This document shows positions 25,482 through 36,400 of a DNA stretch of 64,000 nt, piece by piece (position 1 is the first letter of the stretch; each line of letters starts with the position of its first letter). Position numbers and translations under genes: made by a program. Origin of the DNA: Xanthostigma xanthostigma (lineage: Eukaryota > Arthropoda > Insecta > Raphidioptera > Raphidiidae). The DNA lies in NCBI GenBank assembly GCA_963575645.1, contig OY754475.1, forward strand, positions 8,370,001 through 8,434,000, in the 5' to 3' direction. A model generated the notes under the pieces. It saw only the letters and a program-made list of their open reading frames with translations. It did not search any database and was not told the DNA's origin.

Positions 25482-25797
25482 CACTGGGTTGCAGAAAGGG
25501 TTGTCAAAAAATAGATTTGACAATGACCTTAGATTGTGATCATTAATTGCTGTTTTTATATACCAGGAGCAGTCTAGTCGTATTCAAACCCCCTATCATC
25601 TAGAATATTTATTAGATTGTACTCAAAAAAAAAAAAAAAAAATGATTGATCTAGGTACATAGAAAAAGATCGCTTTCCTGGCTAAATTTTGATCAAAACT
25701 CTACAATGCTGTATGTTCACAAATCTAAGGTCATTGTCAAATGTCAAGTCAGATTTTTTCTTTTTGACAATCCTTTCTACCTACAACCCAGCACTAG
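25482..25797. mobile_element. MITE of the CTGGGTTGCAGAAAG family, copy 2
   Basis: It starts CACTGGGTTGCAGAAAGG and ends TGACAATCCTTTCTACC then AACCCAGCACTAGT, an inverted match. Its body is shared with 11642-12052, and a truncated third copy is at 62049-62110. Confidence 0.6.
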
Positions 25798-26071
25798 TAT
25801 GTTATTCTTTACGAACTGATTTTTTCCTAGGAAAATCAGGTGTGTTTGATGTAGAGATGACACTGAAATTTACACTTTTTCCACGATTTTCTAGAAAGCC
25901 TCTGTTAACCTAAGAAACTGGAACTTTACACATACGGAGCCGAATTTTCGATTTTTCTCTTGGAGTAGAGGGGATAGAAAAAACATGCTATCGTCTTACA
26001 GGCATAATTGTATATCATTATAATAATATATTGAATTTCATTTAGAACGCAATAATTACACGCGTTTTGTT

Positions 26072-26728
26072 ACGGAAGCCGGGTTGGCTCATTGGTGACT
26101 AGTGGAGTAGTGGCACCGCACACGGCCACTTCCAACATGTTAACGCGTGCACGCGTTAACATATTGTGTCCGTGTGCGGGATAAATGCAGATTTCTACCT
26201 TATCCTGGAACGGTAATCGAGCTATCTCTGTCTTGTAACTGTCAATTTGTCAAATTCTGTGAGCAGCGTTACTTTTTGCATTGAGGTTAGGCGTAGCTGA
26301 AGTTTTGTTTATAGTGAAATAAAGTAATAAAGAATTTCAAAGTAAACATTAGAAATGAGTTTCTTAAAATTAAAAATGAAAATGTTACCGTAAAATTACC
26401 TGTGATGAACAATAAACTCTTTTCTAATGTTTACTTTGAAATTCTTTATTACTTTATTTCACTATAAACAAAACTTCAGCTACGCCTAACCTCAATGCAA
26501 AAAGTAACGCTGCTCACAGAATTTGACAGTTAAAAGACAGAGATAGCTCGATTACCGTTCCAGGATAAGGTAGAAATCTGCATATATCCCGCACACGGAT
26601 AAGGCAGAAATCTGCATTTATCCCGCACACGGACACATGTTAACGCGTGCACGCGTTAACATGTTGGTAGTGGCCGTGTGCGGTGCCACTACTCCACTAG
26701 TCACCAATGAGCCAACCCGGCTTCCGTA
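26072..26728. mobile_element. Long fold-back element with a 7-bp duplication
   Basis: It begins ACGGAAGCCGGGTTGGCTCA and ends with the mirror sequence through GGCTTCCGTA. TTTTGTT lies on both sides (26065-26071 and 26729-26735). Arms of about 300 bases pair almost completely around a centre near 26390. Each arm holds the inner palindrome GTTAACGCGTGCACGCGTTA. The right arm repeats a 45-base stretch around 26580-26635. It is non-coding. Confidence 0.75.
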
Positions 26729-27164
26729 TTTTGTTGATATAATATATAAACAAAAAAGTCATACTATACTTATGTGTATGTTATTCATATGAAATTCAAT
26801 GTATGTTAAAAATGTATTTAGAAACAACAATTGACTTATTCATTATAACAATCATCACTTTGTTGTAACATTTCAAATAACCATAGCTACCTGATGAAGA
26901 CATGTTTAAGTTTAATGCACTAGTCTACTATAAAATTGCATTCAGCATTGTAGAGACATACCTACGTGTGTCGTTTAAAATGAATCTATCCTACGATCAA
27001 AAAAAATACCAGTGAGTGTGTAATTGAGTTTAGGCGGAAGGACTAGGCTCTCTGGTAACTGAAAAGTTTATTTTGATAACAATAATTTGATGAATAACGG
27101 TTTTTCCGTGACCTCTAATCGATTTTATTATCGAAACAATTGAAACTTGTTTATCTGTTCACAG

Positions 27165-27208
27165 AAAGAGAATATAACAATTCAAATGATAATCATTAAG
27201 CATCTATA
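27165..27208 (+). other. 5' UTR part of the first coding exon of the tandem-C2 gene
   Basis: The acceptor TTTATCTGTTCACAG precedes base 27165, followed by 44 bases with in-frame stops and then the ATG at 27209. This means the promoter lies further upstream, beyond at least one intron. Confidence 0.5.
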
Positions 27209-29652
27209 ATGGATTTGTCGTTGGGTAAACTAAAAACAATGCTTAGTCCGCGGCCGACAACTCTGACAATGACCGGTTCATTTCTAGAGCCGGAAATAGG
27301 ATTCAGAGTGGCGCATAATTACAAAACAAACGAGATCAAAGTTACTGTTATCGCTGCAAGACACCTACCAGTTCTCTTTGGTTTTCATAAAGTAGAAGGT
27401 TACGTTATCAAGGTTAGTTGCTAGATTCACAGCTTAAGCCCTAAGGTTCCTAAAGAGATGGCAATATATCATAGTGTTTAAAATTCACCAACTCCTAGGG
27501 CTACTTGCGTACCAATTCATATTTCAAGTTATTGTTTTTTATAATAATTTCAAAATATTCCAAAACATATCAGTGACGGATTTAGGCTTGCTGCCGCCCT
27601 AGGCCCCATTCGATGCGCCGCCCTTTTTGATAAAATGAATTTCATTAATTTTAATCCAATATTTTTATTTAAAAATAACTTTATTTTATTAAAATATATA
27701 ATTTTTAATTAATATAACTAATAAACATGACAGATAAATAAGTTATAAATTAATCTCACTAAAGGGACAGAAAGTAAGCTACTCAATAAAGACTATAATT
27801 GATCTATTAAATAATTACCATCTTACCCACACAGATTGAGAAGTAAATTAATGAATTGAATTATAATATATTCTATAGAAAATTTTTTATGAAAACTAAT
27901 TTTTGAAATTGATTGTCTTTACTTTCGCCGCTAAAATTTTGTCATTTCAAAAATTTTGTCGCCCTAGGCCCGGGCCTAGGCGTTAATCCATCACTGACAA
28001 TAATTGGGTATAGTTCTGAATACCGGTCATCTTCGATTGGGATGATTTAGATGAAATTTTGTTGATCCTGGTGGGACATGAAAAACCCCCAAGGAATGTT
28101 TGGCGCAAATTTTTTTTCTAACAATATCATACATATTTTTAGGTAAAATTATATCCCGGGAAAGAAAAATACGAAACGGAATTTCGAACCGAATCATGGC
28201 CGAGCTACAATCAAGAATTTACTTTCAAAATCGAGGACAATACTTCAAAACCAACGAATTCCGACAATGAGTTGAACGGTGCTTTTGTGGTTTTAACAGC
28301 GTTTGCGATTTTGGAACAGCAATCTCCGAATAATGACAACGGTGACAAGAAAAACGATAAACAAAAAAATATTGTTATGCAAAAAATTAACAGAGTTCAA
28401 TTGAAATCTTTATTTGAAAATATCACGTCGTCTAAGCAAACAAATACAATACAACACAATAATAATTACATGACGTTTGATAAAAGACGAAATGTAGGCA
28501 CCGTTACCTATGCACTAGACAGCAGGATTTTTTCCAAAAATATCTTCAATAATTGGAAAACAACGCATGACATTTGGAGAACATTAGTGAATATTAGCGA
28601 AGGCTTATCTCCTTTAAATCCAAAGGTGACAAATATAACATTTTAGCATAGTTTTAGAATTCAAATTGAACGAAATGCGACAGGTACAACAAATTTAAAG
28701 CCAATAGAACCCAGAACTGTCAAAAAATATTGTGCTTGGCTAAGCTAGAACTAGGGAAATGTTTGTCATCAAATTTTACATCAAATAATTTGACAAAAAC
28801 AAGTCTAAAATGTCTCAAAGCAAACACCAAAAATTATATATCAAGAATAATACAAACTTACGTCTTAAAAGGCTTGAAATTGACATAACCTCACTTAAAT
28901 TTAAAATCGCACTTAGCCTAATAACATTTATTTTTAATCACGGTTCTTTTTGGTAGTAATTAACATAATTTATTCTGGAATTAGCCAAATTCTACGTAAT
29001 GTAGGCCATTTTTTATTTTTTTGCTTATATGAATGTCAAAATACAAAATGACAACACCAGAAAAACAAAAAAAAAACTGCATAATCAAATTAAGTATTTT
29101 ACCACCTGTTTATTATTTCAGAATGAATTTAAAAAGGGCGAGTTGGAAATAGGTTTGCTATATTCTAAATCAGAAACTGGCGAGACTTGCACTTATTGGC
29201 TGTCGTTAATTAAGATGAGATGCAATATGCAAATTATGCAAAAGCACGAAGAATTTCAGGGTGAGCTGATCTACTAGTTTTAAGAACAATTTAAATAAAA
29301 AAAGACTTGGCTGTTTTATAAACAAGCAATTTTTTCAGGTTTGCTTTACATAAAATTACGAATATTGAATGAAGGTGAAGTAATTTCAAAAGGGAAAACG
29401 CAACGTTTTAAGCCGAGCATAAGTCATAGATTTGACAGTTCATCGACAAAAATTACAGCAAGTTTTTCTATAGGAGACTTAGAACAAGTCTCATTTCAAA
29501 TAATTTTGTTAATAAAAACCAAGCTTGGACAAAAAGAAATTTTAGGAAAAATCGAAATAAATTCTAGGAGCGGAGCAAGTTATTTAGAACAATGGGAAAA
29601 AAGTTTGGAAACACCCAATACAGAAATAATTAGATGGCAGCCGCTGGAATAA
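27209..29652 (+). CDS. Divergent tandem-C2 (synaptotagmin-like) protein: join(27209..27412, 28143..28625, 29122..29260, 29339..29652)
   Basis: Four coding exons give 379 residues. The donors at 27413, 28626 and 29261 and acceptors at 28142, 29121 and 29338 have matching phases (0, 0, 1). The start ATG at 27209 follows an in-frame TAA and lies 44 bases after an acceptor, so a 5' non-coding exon exists upstream. C2A covers about residues 24-120 (NEIKVTVIAARHLPVLFGFH, then a Tyr-Val-Ile-Lys strand and YNQEFTFKIED). C2B covers about 235-379 (GELEIGLLYSKSETG, LEQVSFQIILLIKTKLGQKE, then LEQWEKSLETPNTEIIRWQP, which matches the C-terminal Trp-x-x-x-Leu ... Trp-x-Pro-Leu pattern of synaptotagmin C2B). 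The Asp residues that bind calcium are absent, so calcium-independent membrane or protein binding is expected. There is no N-terminal membrane segment. A long polar Gln/Asn/Lys linker separates the domains. The exact subfamily is not assigned. Confidence 0.85.
27571..27996. mobile_element. hAT-type non-autonomous element in intron 1 of the tandem-C2 gene
   Basis: The ends are CAGTGACGGATTTAGGC and GCGTTAATCCATCACTG, with inner G+C-rich blocks CTGCCGCCCTAGGCCCC and GCCCTAGGCCCGGGCCTAGG. The centre is AT-rich. The 8-bp flanks do not match, so one flank has mutated. Confidence 0.65.
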
Positions 29653-29720
29653 ATAATTGTGAATCAAGAATGCTTATGATATTTTCTTACCAAATATTAC
29701 TTTGATTATTTTTAAGTCAA

Positions 29721-29726
29721 AATAAA
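29721..29726 (+). terminator. Polyadenylation signal of the tandem-C2 gene
   Basis: AATAAA starts 69 bases after the stop codon at 29652. This is a reasonable distance for a short 3' UTR. Confidence 0.5.
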
Positions 29727-32160
29727 AACCACTTATTTTTCAATGTAAAGATGGCAACAAGTGATTATAAACAAATTGTTATATTCCCTCTAAAATTCTA
29801 TTGCAATTAATTAGAAACGTAATCATTTGATTGTTTTCTTCGCATTGGCAACAGTGTTAAGCCCATCGCAACGGACAAAAGAAGTTTGTTTATATTGACT
29901 AAAACAATTTGCATTACTGAAAAGACATTTATTGTTGAATAACAATTTTAGAATAAAGTATAATAATTAAAACAATTCCGAAGAAAACAATTAAAGAAAT
30001 GTAAACCTGAAGATTTTATACACCTGTTACTTATTGAACATCATTTATTATGGATGAAATGTCAACAATATCTAAATGTGGTGAGTTAAAATGTTACTTA
30101 GCACATTAATGTCAAATAACAAACTTATAAAAGCATAATCTATGTAATAAAAATGTACAAACAAAGAAAATAGTAATTAATAGGTTATTTATTACATAGC
30201 TGCGACAATAATTGTACATCACAGATAGATTTAAAAACTGTCAAATAAAATAATTATGTACCTAGTAAATGAAAAACTTTCCTTAGTTTTTAAATATTTC
30301 CCTCATTTATATTAAAGCTTAATAGGTAGTAATTATATTATTAACTAAGTTATATTTCCAATGAATATTTATAAATTATTAAACCACTGACTGAAACAAC
30401 AAATAGTAAATAATTTATTGACTTATTTTTTTGTTTTAAACAAAAGTTACCCGAGCGTCATACGTGACTACCTAAAAATATTGAACTATTTCTTTTTATA
30501 AAATATGATTTTTTTGTTGTCATTTTTTAAATGGAATGTTACCCTATTTTAAAATATTTTTCTTAATTCAAAAATATAAGTAATTGTTCATTTGATTGAT
30601 TGAAACAACAAAGATTTTAATTTTTGCATTTCTTTACCTAGTAACAGAATTATGTCCATCAAACTGGCCATTTGTTTTTTATTCGAAAAATTGAGAATTT
30701 TTTTTTTAATAGTTACTGAGAAAATTCTCAAAACTGTTTAAGCTACTAACAATATTTCAAAGAATTTTTTACTTGACAAAAACAAAAAAGTGTTTAAATG
30801 AAACAGATTTCTGCTGATTTGCAATTTCACAAATCTTCAACAAATAAACTATATTAAATGGGTAAGTACAAAAGAAATGACATAACACTATCAGTTGACG
30901 ATATAATAATAATTATAGACACACGATAACGTGACCTTAGCTGTTGAGCATCTATAATTTACAATTAACCGATGATAATAATAAACAGAGGTCATAAGCG
31001 TCTGAGCTTTGAATAGAGTGTGCGGCTATGTTAAATTACGAAAATTATATTTTAGTAAGCATTACTACTTTCTACTATTTCTATTCTTGAGTAATTAAAG
31101 AAATATAACATTAGACAGAAAAAAAGAATATAGATTTACACTGCTTACGAAATAATAATCAATTAGTTCGCTCAGCATGACGATATTTACGACAGTGTAA
31201 ATAATTTGTGTCATAATTATTCATAATAGCCTTGCTACATCGGAGCTCAATATTTTTAGAAATTAGTCAAACAGTATTATAATTATTATTGCAAGTGGTC
31301 GAAATTCGACCATAGGTAATTATTGAAATTTTTAAGTTTGAACGTTATAGCGTTTCTTTTGTCATTATATATGGATTTCCCCTGATCAATTTTACCTGTG
31401 TTAATTCGTACACGTCGTGATGAAACATATATTATGCACTTGCCCGCATTAAAACGAAATCGGTCCAACATTTTTTGTAGCTTTTTTAGATTTTGCATAA
31501 GTATCTATCAAATCTACTCCAAATGCAACAAAAAATGACCACGTATTTTATAAATATTTGCATGAACTGGCATTATTAAAAAATTTTCTTATTATCAAAG
31601 ATATCTTGGAATAAATAAATTTTCATTAATTAACTTATTGATGCACATTCTTAATATAAATAATTAATATAAATTAATATAAATAATTAAACATAACATG
31701 TACAGCTTCTAAGACAATCAAAATGTTGTTATACTGGCGGCCCGAATTTGTAGATTACTAGCCATATAGGTATACTAAAGAAATTGTTTTTATGATGTCA
31801 CATCTTTTATTGATTGCCCTGTATTTTGTGTTTGTACATCTATTAGATAATTTTTTGCATCTGTTTTGTTTATACTGTATTTTTGTATTGACGCTATATT
31901 ACAGATTATCTGTCTCAATAAAGCATTGTATCTATCTATCTATACTTTTAATAATTCTATATTGCTAATAGGGGTCTGGGATAGGATGACCACCCAACGG
32001 TGCAGACGTACATACGTCTGTCTCCGTTATTTAGAATGTTATGTGCATTTCCGTAATGCGCTTGCCCACTTCCCCCCTTCAGTCGCAACGCTTGCGCATA
32101 ACGGATCGAGTATAAATAAGTGAGGTAGAAGTATGCAGTTGCTGTCTCTCTTGGTGGACA
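29727..32160. other. AT-rich intergenic DNA between the tandem-C2 and HMG genes, left part
   Basis: No exon is supported. It holds an inverted copy of the dispersed hairpin unit near 30918-31010 (GACCTTAGCTGTTGAGCATC) and a short TATC microsatellite near 31933. The open frames present are short and compositionally background. Confidence 0.5.
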
Positions 32161-32164
32161 ACAC

Positions 32165-32759
32165 TTTCACTTATGACTTACTAGCCGCTACCCGCGGCTA
32201 CGCCCGCGATTGAGATGGAAATCGACTTTTGACATGCATATCAGGGGTTGAGGTATTGCACATATTTTGACAAACAATTTTCTTATTTTTCGTAAAAAAT
32301 TTTTATTTTTTTTTAATAAAAAGTATCCTATGTTACTTCTAATACCTTCAAGAGTGTATGTGCAAAGTTTCATGATGATCGGTTAAGTAGTTTTTGCGTG
32401 AAAGCGTAACAAACAAACTTACATTCGCATTTATAATATTTAACGTTTTCATAAAATTTGTAAGTCCGGTCCTGTCGGGCCGATTTTAATGAAATTTTAA
32501 TAGCACATTTTAATCATTACTAAAGGGTTAAATTTCAATTTTGAAACGATTCGGAGAAATTTTTCGGTATTTTTGGGCCCAAAAAATGTTTTCAACCCTT
32601 TCTTATTTTTCGTAAAAAATTTTTATTTTTTTTTATAAAAAGTATCCTATGTTACTTCTAATACCTTCAAGAGTGTATGTGCAAAGTTTCATGATGATCG
32701 GTTAAGTAGTTTTTGCGTGAAAGCGTAACAAACAAACTTACATTCGCATTTATAATATT
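32165..32759 (-). mobile_element. Inverted Helitron 3' end followed by two direct copies of its 5' end
   Basis: TACTAGCCGCTACCCGCGGC is the inverse of a Helitron 3' hairpin plus CTAGT. The 5'-end block (32281-32440, containing GTGCAAAGTTTCATGATGAT) is repeated at 32601-32759 with almost no change. The 160 bases between the copies are the inverted-repeat module that recurs at 33511-33671. It seems to be a nested insertion or an internal duplication. Confidence 0.55.
32441..32597. repeat. Inverted-repeat module, left member
   Basis: TAACGTTTTCATAAAATTTG followed by TCCTGTCGGGCCGATTTTAA is the inverse of 33511-33671 with about 90 percent identity by eye. The pair spans about 900 bases. Confidence 0.6.
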
Positions 32760-33203
32760 AAATATGATACTAGCTAAGGCCAGCCAGTAGCCACCAATCA
32801 GCATACTTAAAACATTTTCTTAGGAATCGTGGAATTGAAAATAAAGTTTATTTTTAGGCAAATGAGATAAAACATCTTGTCAGTAATTATCAGTCGGTAA
32901 AATATGATTAATGATAATAATTAATTATTCAGAGTATATACCTATTGTTCCTGTTACCTATTCTTCGGCACAAAAAACACAATTTAGATTTTATGTGTAT
33001 ATTTCTTAAAATGCATATTTCTCGACTGTTTACAGATACGAAGTATTAATAAAATTTATACGTATTTTGTTAGTCACAGACACAATGCAATAATAATTTC
33101 TAAATTATAAATCATGTACGCATGTGTGTAATTATATAATGGTAGGTTAAGTTGTATAATAGCTTCTAGCTGAACTTATGTCTTTTGGTCTTTTAAATAT
33201 TAT

Positions 33204-33249
33204 TAGTGTATTTGCCATAAGGCACTTACACTATTGGCGTCGGTCGGAT
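33204..33249 (+). repeat. Dispersed 46-base block shared with 59242
   Basis: TAGTGTATTTGCCATAAGGC followed by ACTTACACTATTGGCGTCGG is nearly identical to 59242-59288. It lies next to an AT microsatellite (33340-33385) and may be the end of a larger repeat. Confidence 0.5.
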
Positions 33250-33335
33250 GGCGGGACCTAGGGGTCGGACCAAAATTTCTCGACGTTTCATAGCCTTCTA
33301 AACACTTTGGCACCATTTTTGGAAAAGTATGTTTA

Positions 33336-33337
<2 letters not shown>

Positions 33338-33366
<29 letters not shown>

Positions 33367-33386
33367 ATTTATATATATATATATGT
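33338..33386. repeat. AT microsatellite
   Basis: Uninterrupted or nearly uninterrupted TA dinucleotides with a few TTTATA interruptions, followed by GTGTGCGGGC. Confidence 0.8.
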
Positions 33387-33510
33387 GTGCGGGCTATAAC
33401 TTTCGAAGGAGTTAATTGATTTTAACGAAATTTGGACCACATGTTGAAATCCATCACCGCACGAAGCCTATTTAAAATGGGCCCAATCGGGCCACTTTAA
33501 GGGTAGGTTT

Positions 33511-33671
33511 TAGGGGTTGAAAAATATTTTTGGGCCCAAAAATACCTAAAAATTTCTCTGAATCATTTCAAAATTGAAATTTACCCCTTTAGTAATGATT
33601 AAAATGTGCTACCAAAATTTTATTAAAATCGGCCCGACAGGACCGGAATTAAAAATTTTATGAAAACGTTA
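33511..33671. repeat. Inverted-repeat module, right member
   Basis: It contains TTTTTGGGCCCAAAAATACC and AAATCGGCCCGACAGGACCG, the inverse of the module at 32441-32597. Confidence 0.6.
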
Positions 33672-34166
33672 GTTTGTAGATATGGATTTATTTAGTGAAG
33701 GTGAATTTAATTTGTTGTATTTATAACAATATTAAAATTAAGAAAAAATATTATTTTAAGGGGTGTATTAAGGGGTTAATTTTTTTATTTTGTTCAAAAA
33801 TAAAGTTAAGTATATATAAGGGAGCCACACTGCCTATAATAGCAAATACACTATATTGTCGGCAGGGTTTCGCACTGCGACCCGAGTTTTTTAATTATTA
33901 TTATAATTAATTGGAAGTTATTTGGCTATTTTCATTGAATTTTTTGAATTTTAAATTTGTAAATTGTGCATAGGAAGGTGGCTCAAGGCATGTGCAGCGA
34001 AAAATAGATCGTTAAATAAATTGGATAAAATCGTCTTATTTTACAAAAAATCTGACCACAGATTCATAACACAAATTTGATTGCGTTATCCTGTAAGGCA
34101 GAGCCCTCGTATTCTGAGACGATCTCCGTGGGCCGTGGCCAAATTTACAACAAGTCCCCCCACGTT

Positions 34167-34362
34167 CAGGGCCCGATCCAGTTATTTCGCCGCTCCGGGC
34201 AAAATAATATTTGCCGCCTTTTACCCATGCGTTGTTCCATAGATGGTGTAATTTTTTTTTGTTTAACCATCTTTCAAATTTTCGCCGCCGACGCCGCGCC
34301 GCCCTCAATTTTGACGCCCCGGGCAATTGCCCGGTTTGCCCCCACCCCTAGATCGGGCCCTG
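34167..34362. mobile_element. hAT-type MITE with an exact 8-bp TSD
   Basis: It starts CAGGGCCCGATC and ends GATCGGGCCCTG. CCCACGTT is repeated exactly at 34159-34166 and 34363-34370. It is 196 bp and G+C-rich at both ends (CCGCTCCGGGCAAAATA against GCCCCGGGCAATTGCCC). It has no genes. Confidence 0.88.
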
Positions 34363-35180
34363 CCCACGTTATTAATAGACATCTATAATCCTTAATAAAT
34401 ATGCACCGACACCCGTCGGAAGATTAAAAAATTGTTTTGAGATCAGTTTTTATTAAAAATTTATGTAGGGTAAATGTTACAGAAAATAGAATTTAAACTG
34501 ATTCCCGGTGTAGCAAAAGTTGTCAAAAAATTCAAGGTCAGTGCAATTTTATTCTTTGACGAGATATTCTGTTTTCGGTACTTTATTATACTGATGAAAG
34601 TGCAATGTTTGTACTAATCAAAGACTTTGCCGACATTGTATATACTTTTAAACACATCAAAGAACTATTATTTAATCCTTTCTGTGGTATTGAAACCGAC
34701 ACTTTGAGGGCTGTTCGGTGAGAAATAATATAAAGCATTACCGGCTGCCAAACACCCAGTGTAAAAATTACACCAAAGAAAAATAAAACTGCAACAACGT
34801 TTTTAACGATTTTATCTGCGATATTCGCACATTTTCTTTTTTGTTTTTCGTTAAAAAATTATGTAACTACAGTAATGATTATGTATTTTATTTAACGGAA
34901 ATTGACTGTTATCATTTTTTTAAAAAATAAGGTTATTATAGCGGGTCAATACATTATTACATAATAATTAAATAATAAACGAAATACAGACAAGAAATGG
35001 ATCGGTATTTTTTCAAAAATGTAATATAAGTCGATAAAACAGGGGTTAACAATTAACAAAGGTAACTTTTATTTATTTTGGTTCTTGTAAATTAGCTAAT
35101 AATGCTTTAGATTTTGTTTAATATGTCAATTTGGAAACAGTTTGGTGAAATATAGATACAGGATGCTTATAAAATAATAA

Positions 35181-35315
35181 TAGCTCTGTTTCAACATCTT
35201 TTGAGAACGGTAACATAATCGTCAGAGTCATGCACGTGTTCCAAAACCGACATAGTTTCGTTTGAGCTACTGTAACTGTTCTGTTACCGTTCTCAGATTG
35301 GTTGGAACAGAGCTG
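35181..35315. mobile_element. Small MITE, about 135 bp
   Basis: TAGCTCTGTTTCAACATC plus GAGAACGGTAACA at the left is mirrored at the right by TGTTACCGTTCTCAG plus GTTGGAACAGAGCT. The inverted repeats are about 33 bases. Confidence 0.65.
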
Positions 35316-36069
35316 ATAACAATCCTTTTGTAAGCGATTAGAATAGTGATTTTTTTTAGTGCGACTTAAGAACATAGCAGTTTTAAATTTTACTATCGAT
35401 ATTATATCGATACGTGCTATTGCTAAATTCATGTTGCCTTAGGAATTGGTAATGCTAAAATATTTTTAAAAAAAGTAGAGATGTATAAAAACGTCCGGGT
35501 TCAGCCATAATTTAAGATATTTCACAAATTGACTAAAAAAATTACTCTTATTTATTATTTTGCTGGTAAACATCGCTGTTAATATAAAAAATTCTGTTTC
35601 ACGTCTAAAATGCTAAAATTTAATTACAAAAATAAAGTTTAATTTGCCAAAAAAAGTGTTACAGTTTTACATTTTGTATAGACTTAAAAATCAGTTGAAT
35701 AAAACTGCATATATTTTGATGCACCCTAAAGATCTATAACATATGTCTACACCCATTTATCCCAGTTTTTTTCTTTTTTTGTATTTTACCGCTAAATTTT
35801 ATTCTCCATTCTTATTTGTTGAAAACAGATTTTTTTGGTAAACTGCACCAATCACAGGCTGGCATTTTGGACCGGTAATGCTTTTTGCCTAAAGCGAACG
35901 GGGTAGCCTAAAGCCTTATAATATGCATTTTAGTTTTTTAGCGTCCATGTTGAGATAATTTTTATAATCATATTTCAGTTAAAAAGTGTTTATTACTCAT
36001 TTAAAATTCATATCTTAAACTTTTAAATTGAAGTGCTTAAATAATATTATAACAAATTATTAAATTAAA

Positions 36070-36400
36070 ATGGATACATCAGCCGAATCTATTATAAAAA
36101 CTGAAGAAACTTTCAGTGACGATATTCTGATTAAAACAGAGTTAGAAATTAACGAAATAACCTCCAGCGGTAACGACAGTGGATTCGTAGATGATATCGC
36201 TGGTCGCGTTAAAAGGGCTAAACGGTCATGTGTAAAAAATATTGACTTTAAAGTTTACAATTCAGATTCTGAGAGTGAAATAAAACCCTTATTTTTTACG
36301 GATTCTGATCCGGAAGATCCAAATGATCCAGATTTTTCCTTGGAAGCTGTTGACACAAAGCCATTACTGTATGGATTTCCGTTTGATCAATTATCTATTA
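36070..36400 (+). CDS. HMG-box gene, exon 1
   Basis: It starts MDTSAESIIKTEETFSDD and ends at the donor ATTA|gtaagt. Two I-K-T-E motifs (residues about 10-13 and 22-25) fit the sumoylation consensus. Asp/Glu/Ser-rich stretches and an RVKRAKRS basic patch follow. Confidence 0.82.

Noticed and set aside
34036..34388. Open frames on both strands
   Set aside because: They cover the hAT MITE with the exact CCCACGTT duplication, and the G+C-rich ends create stop-free stretches.
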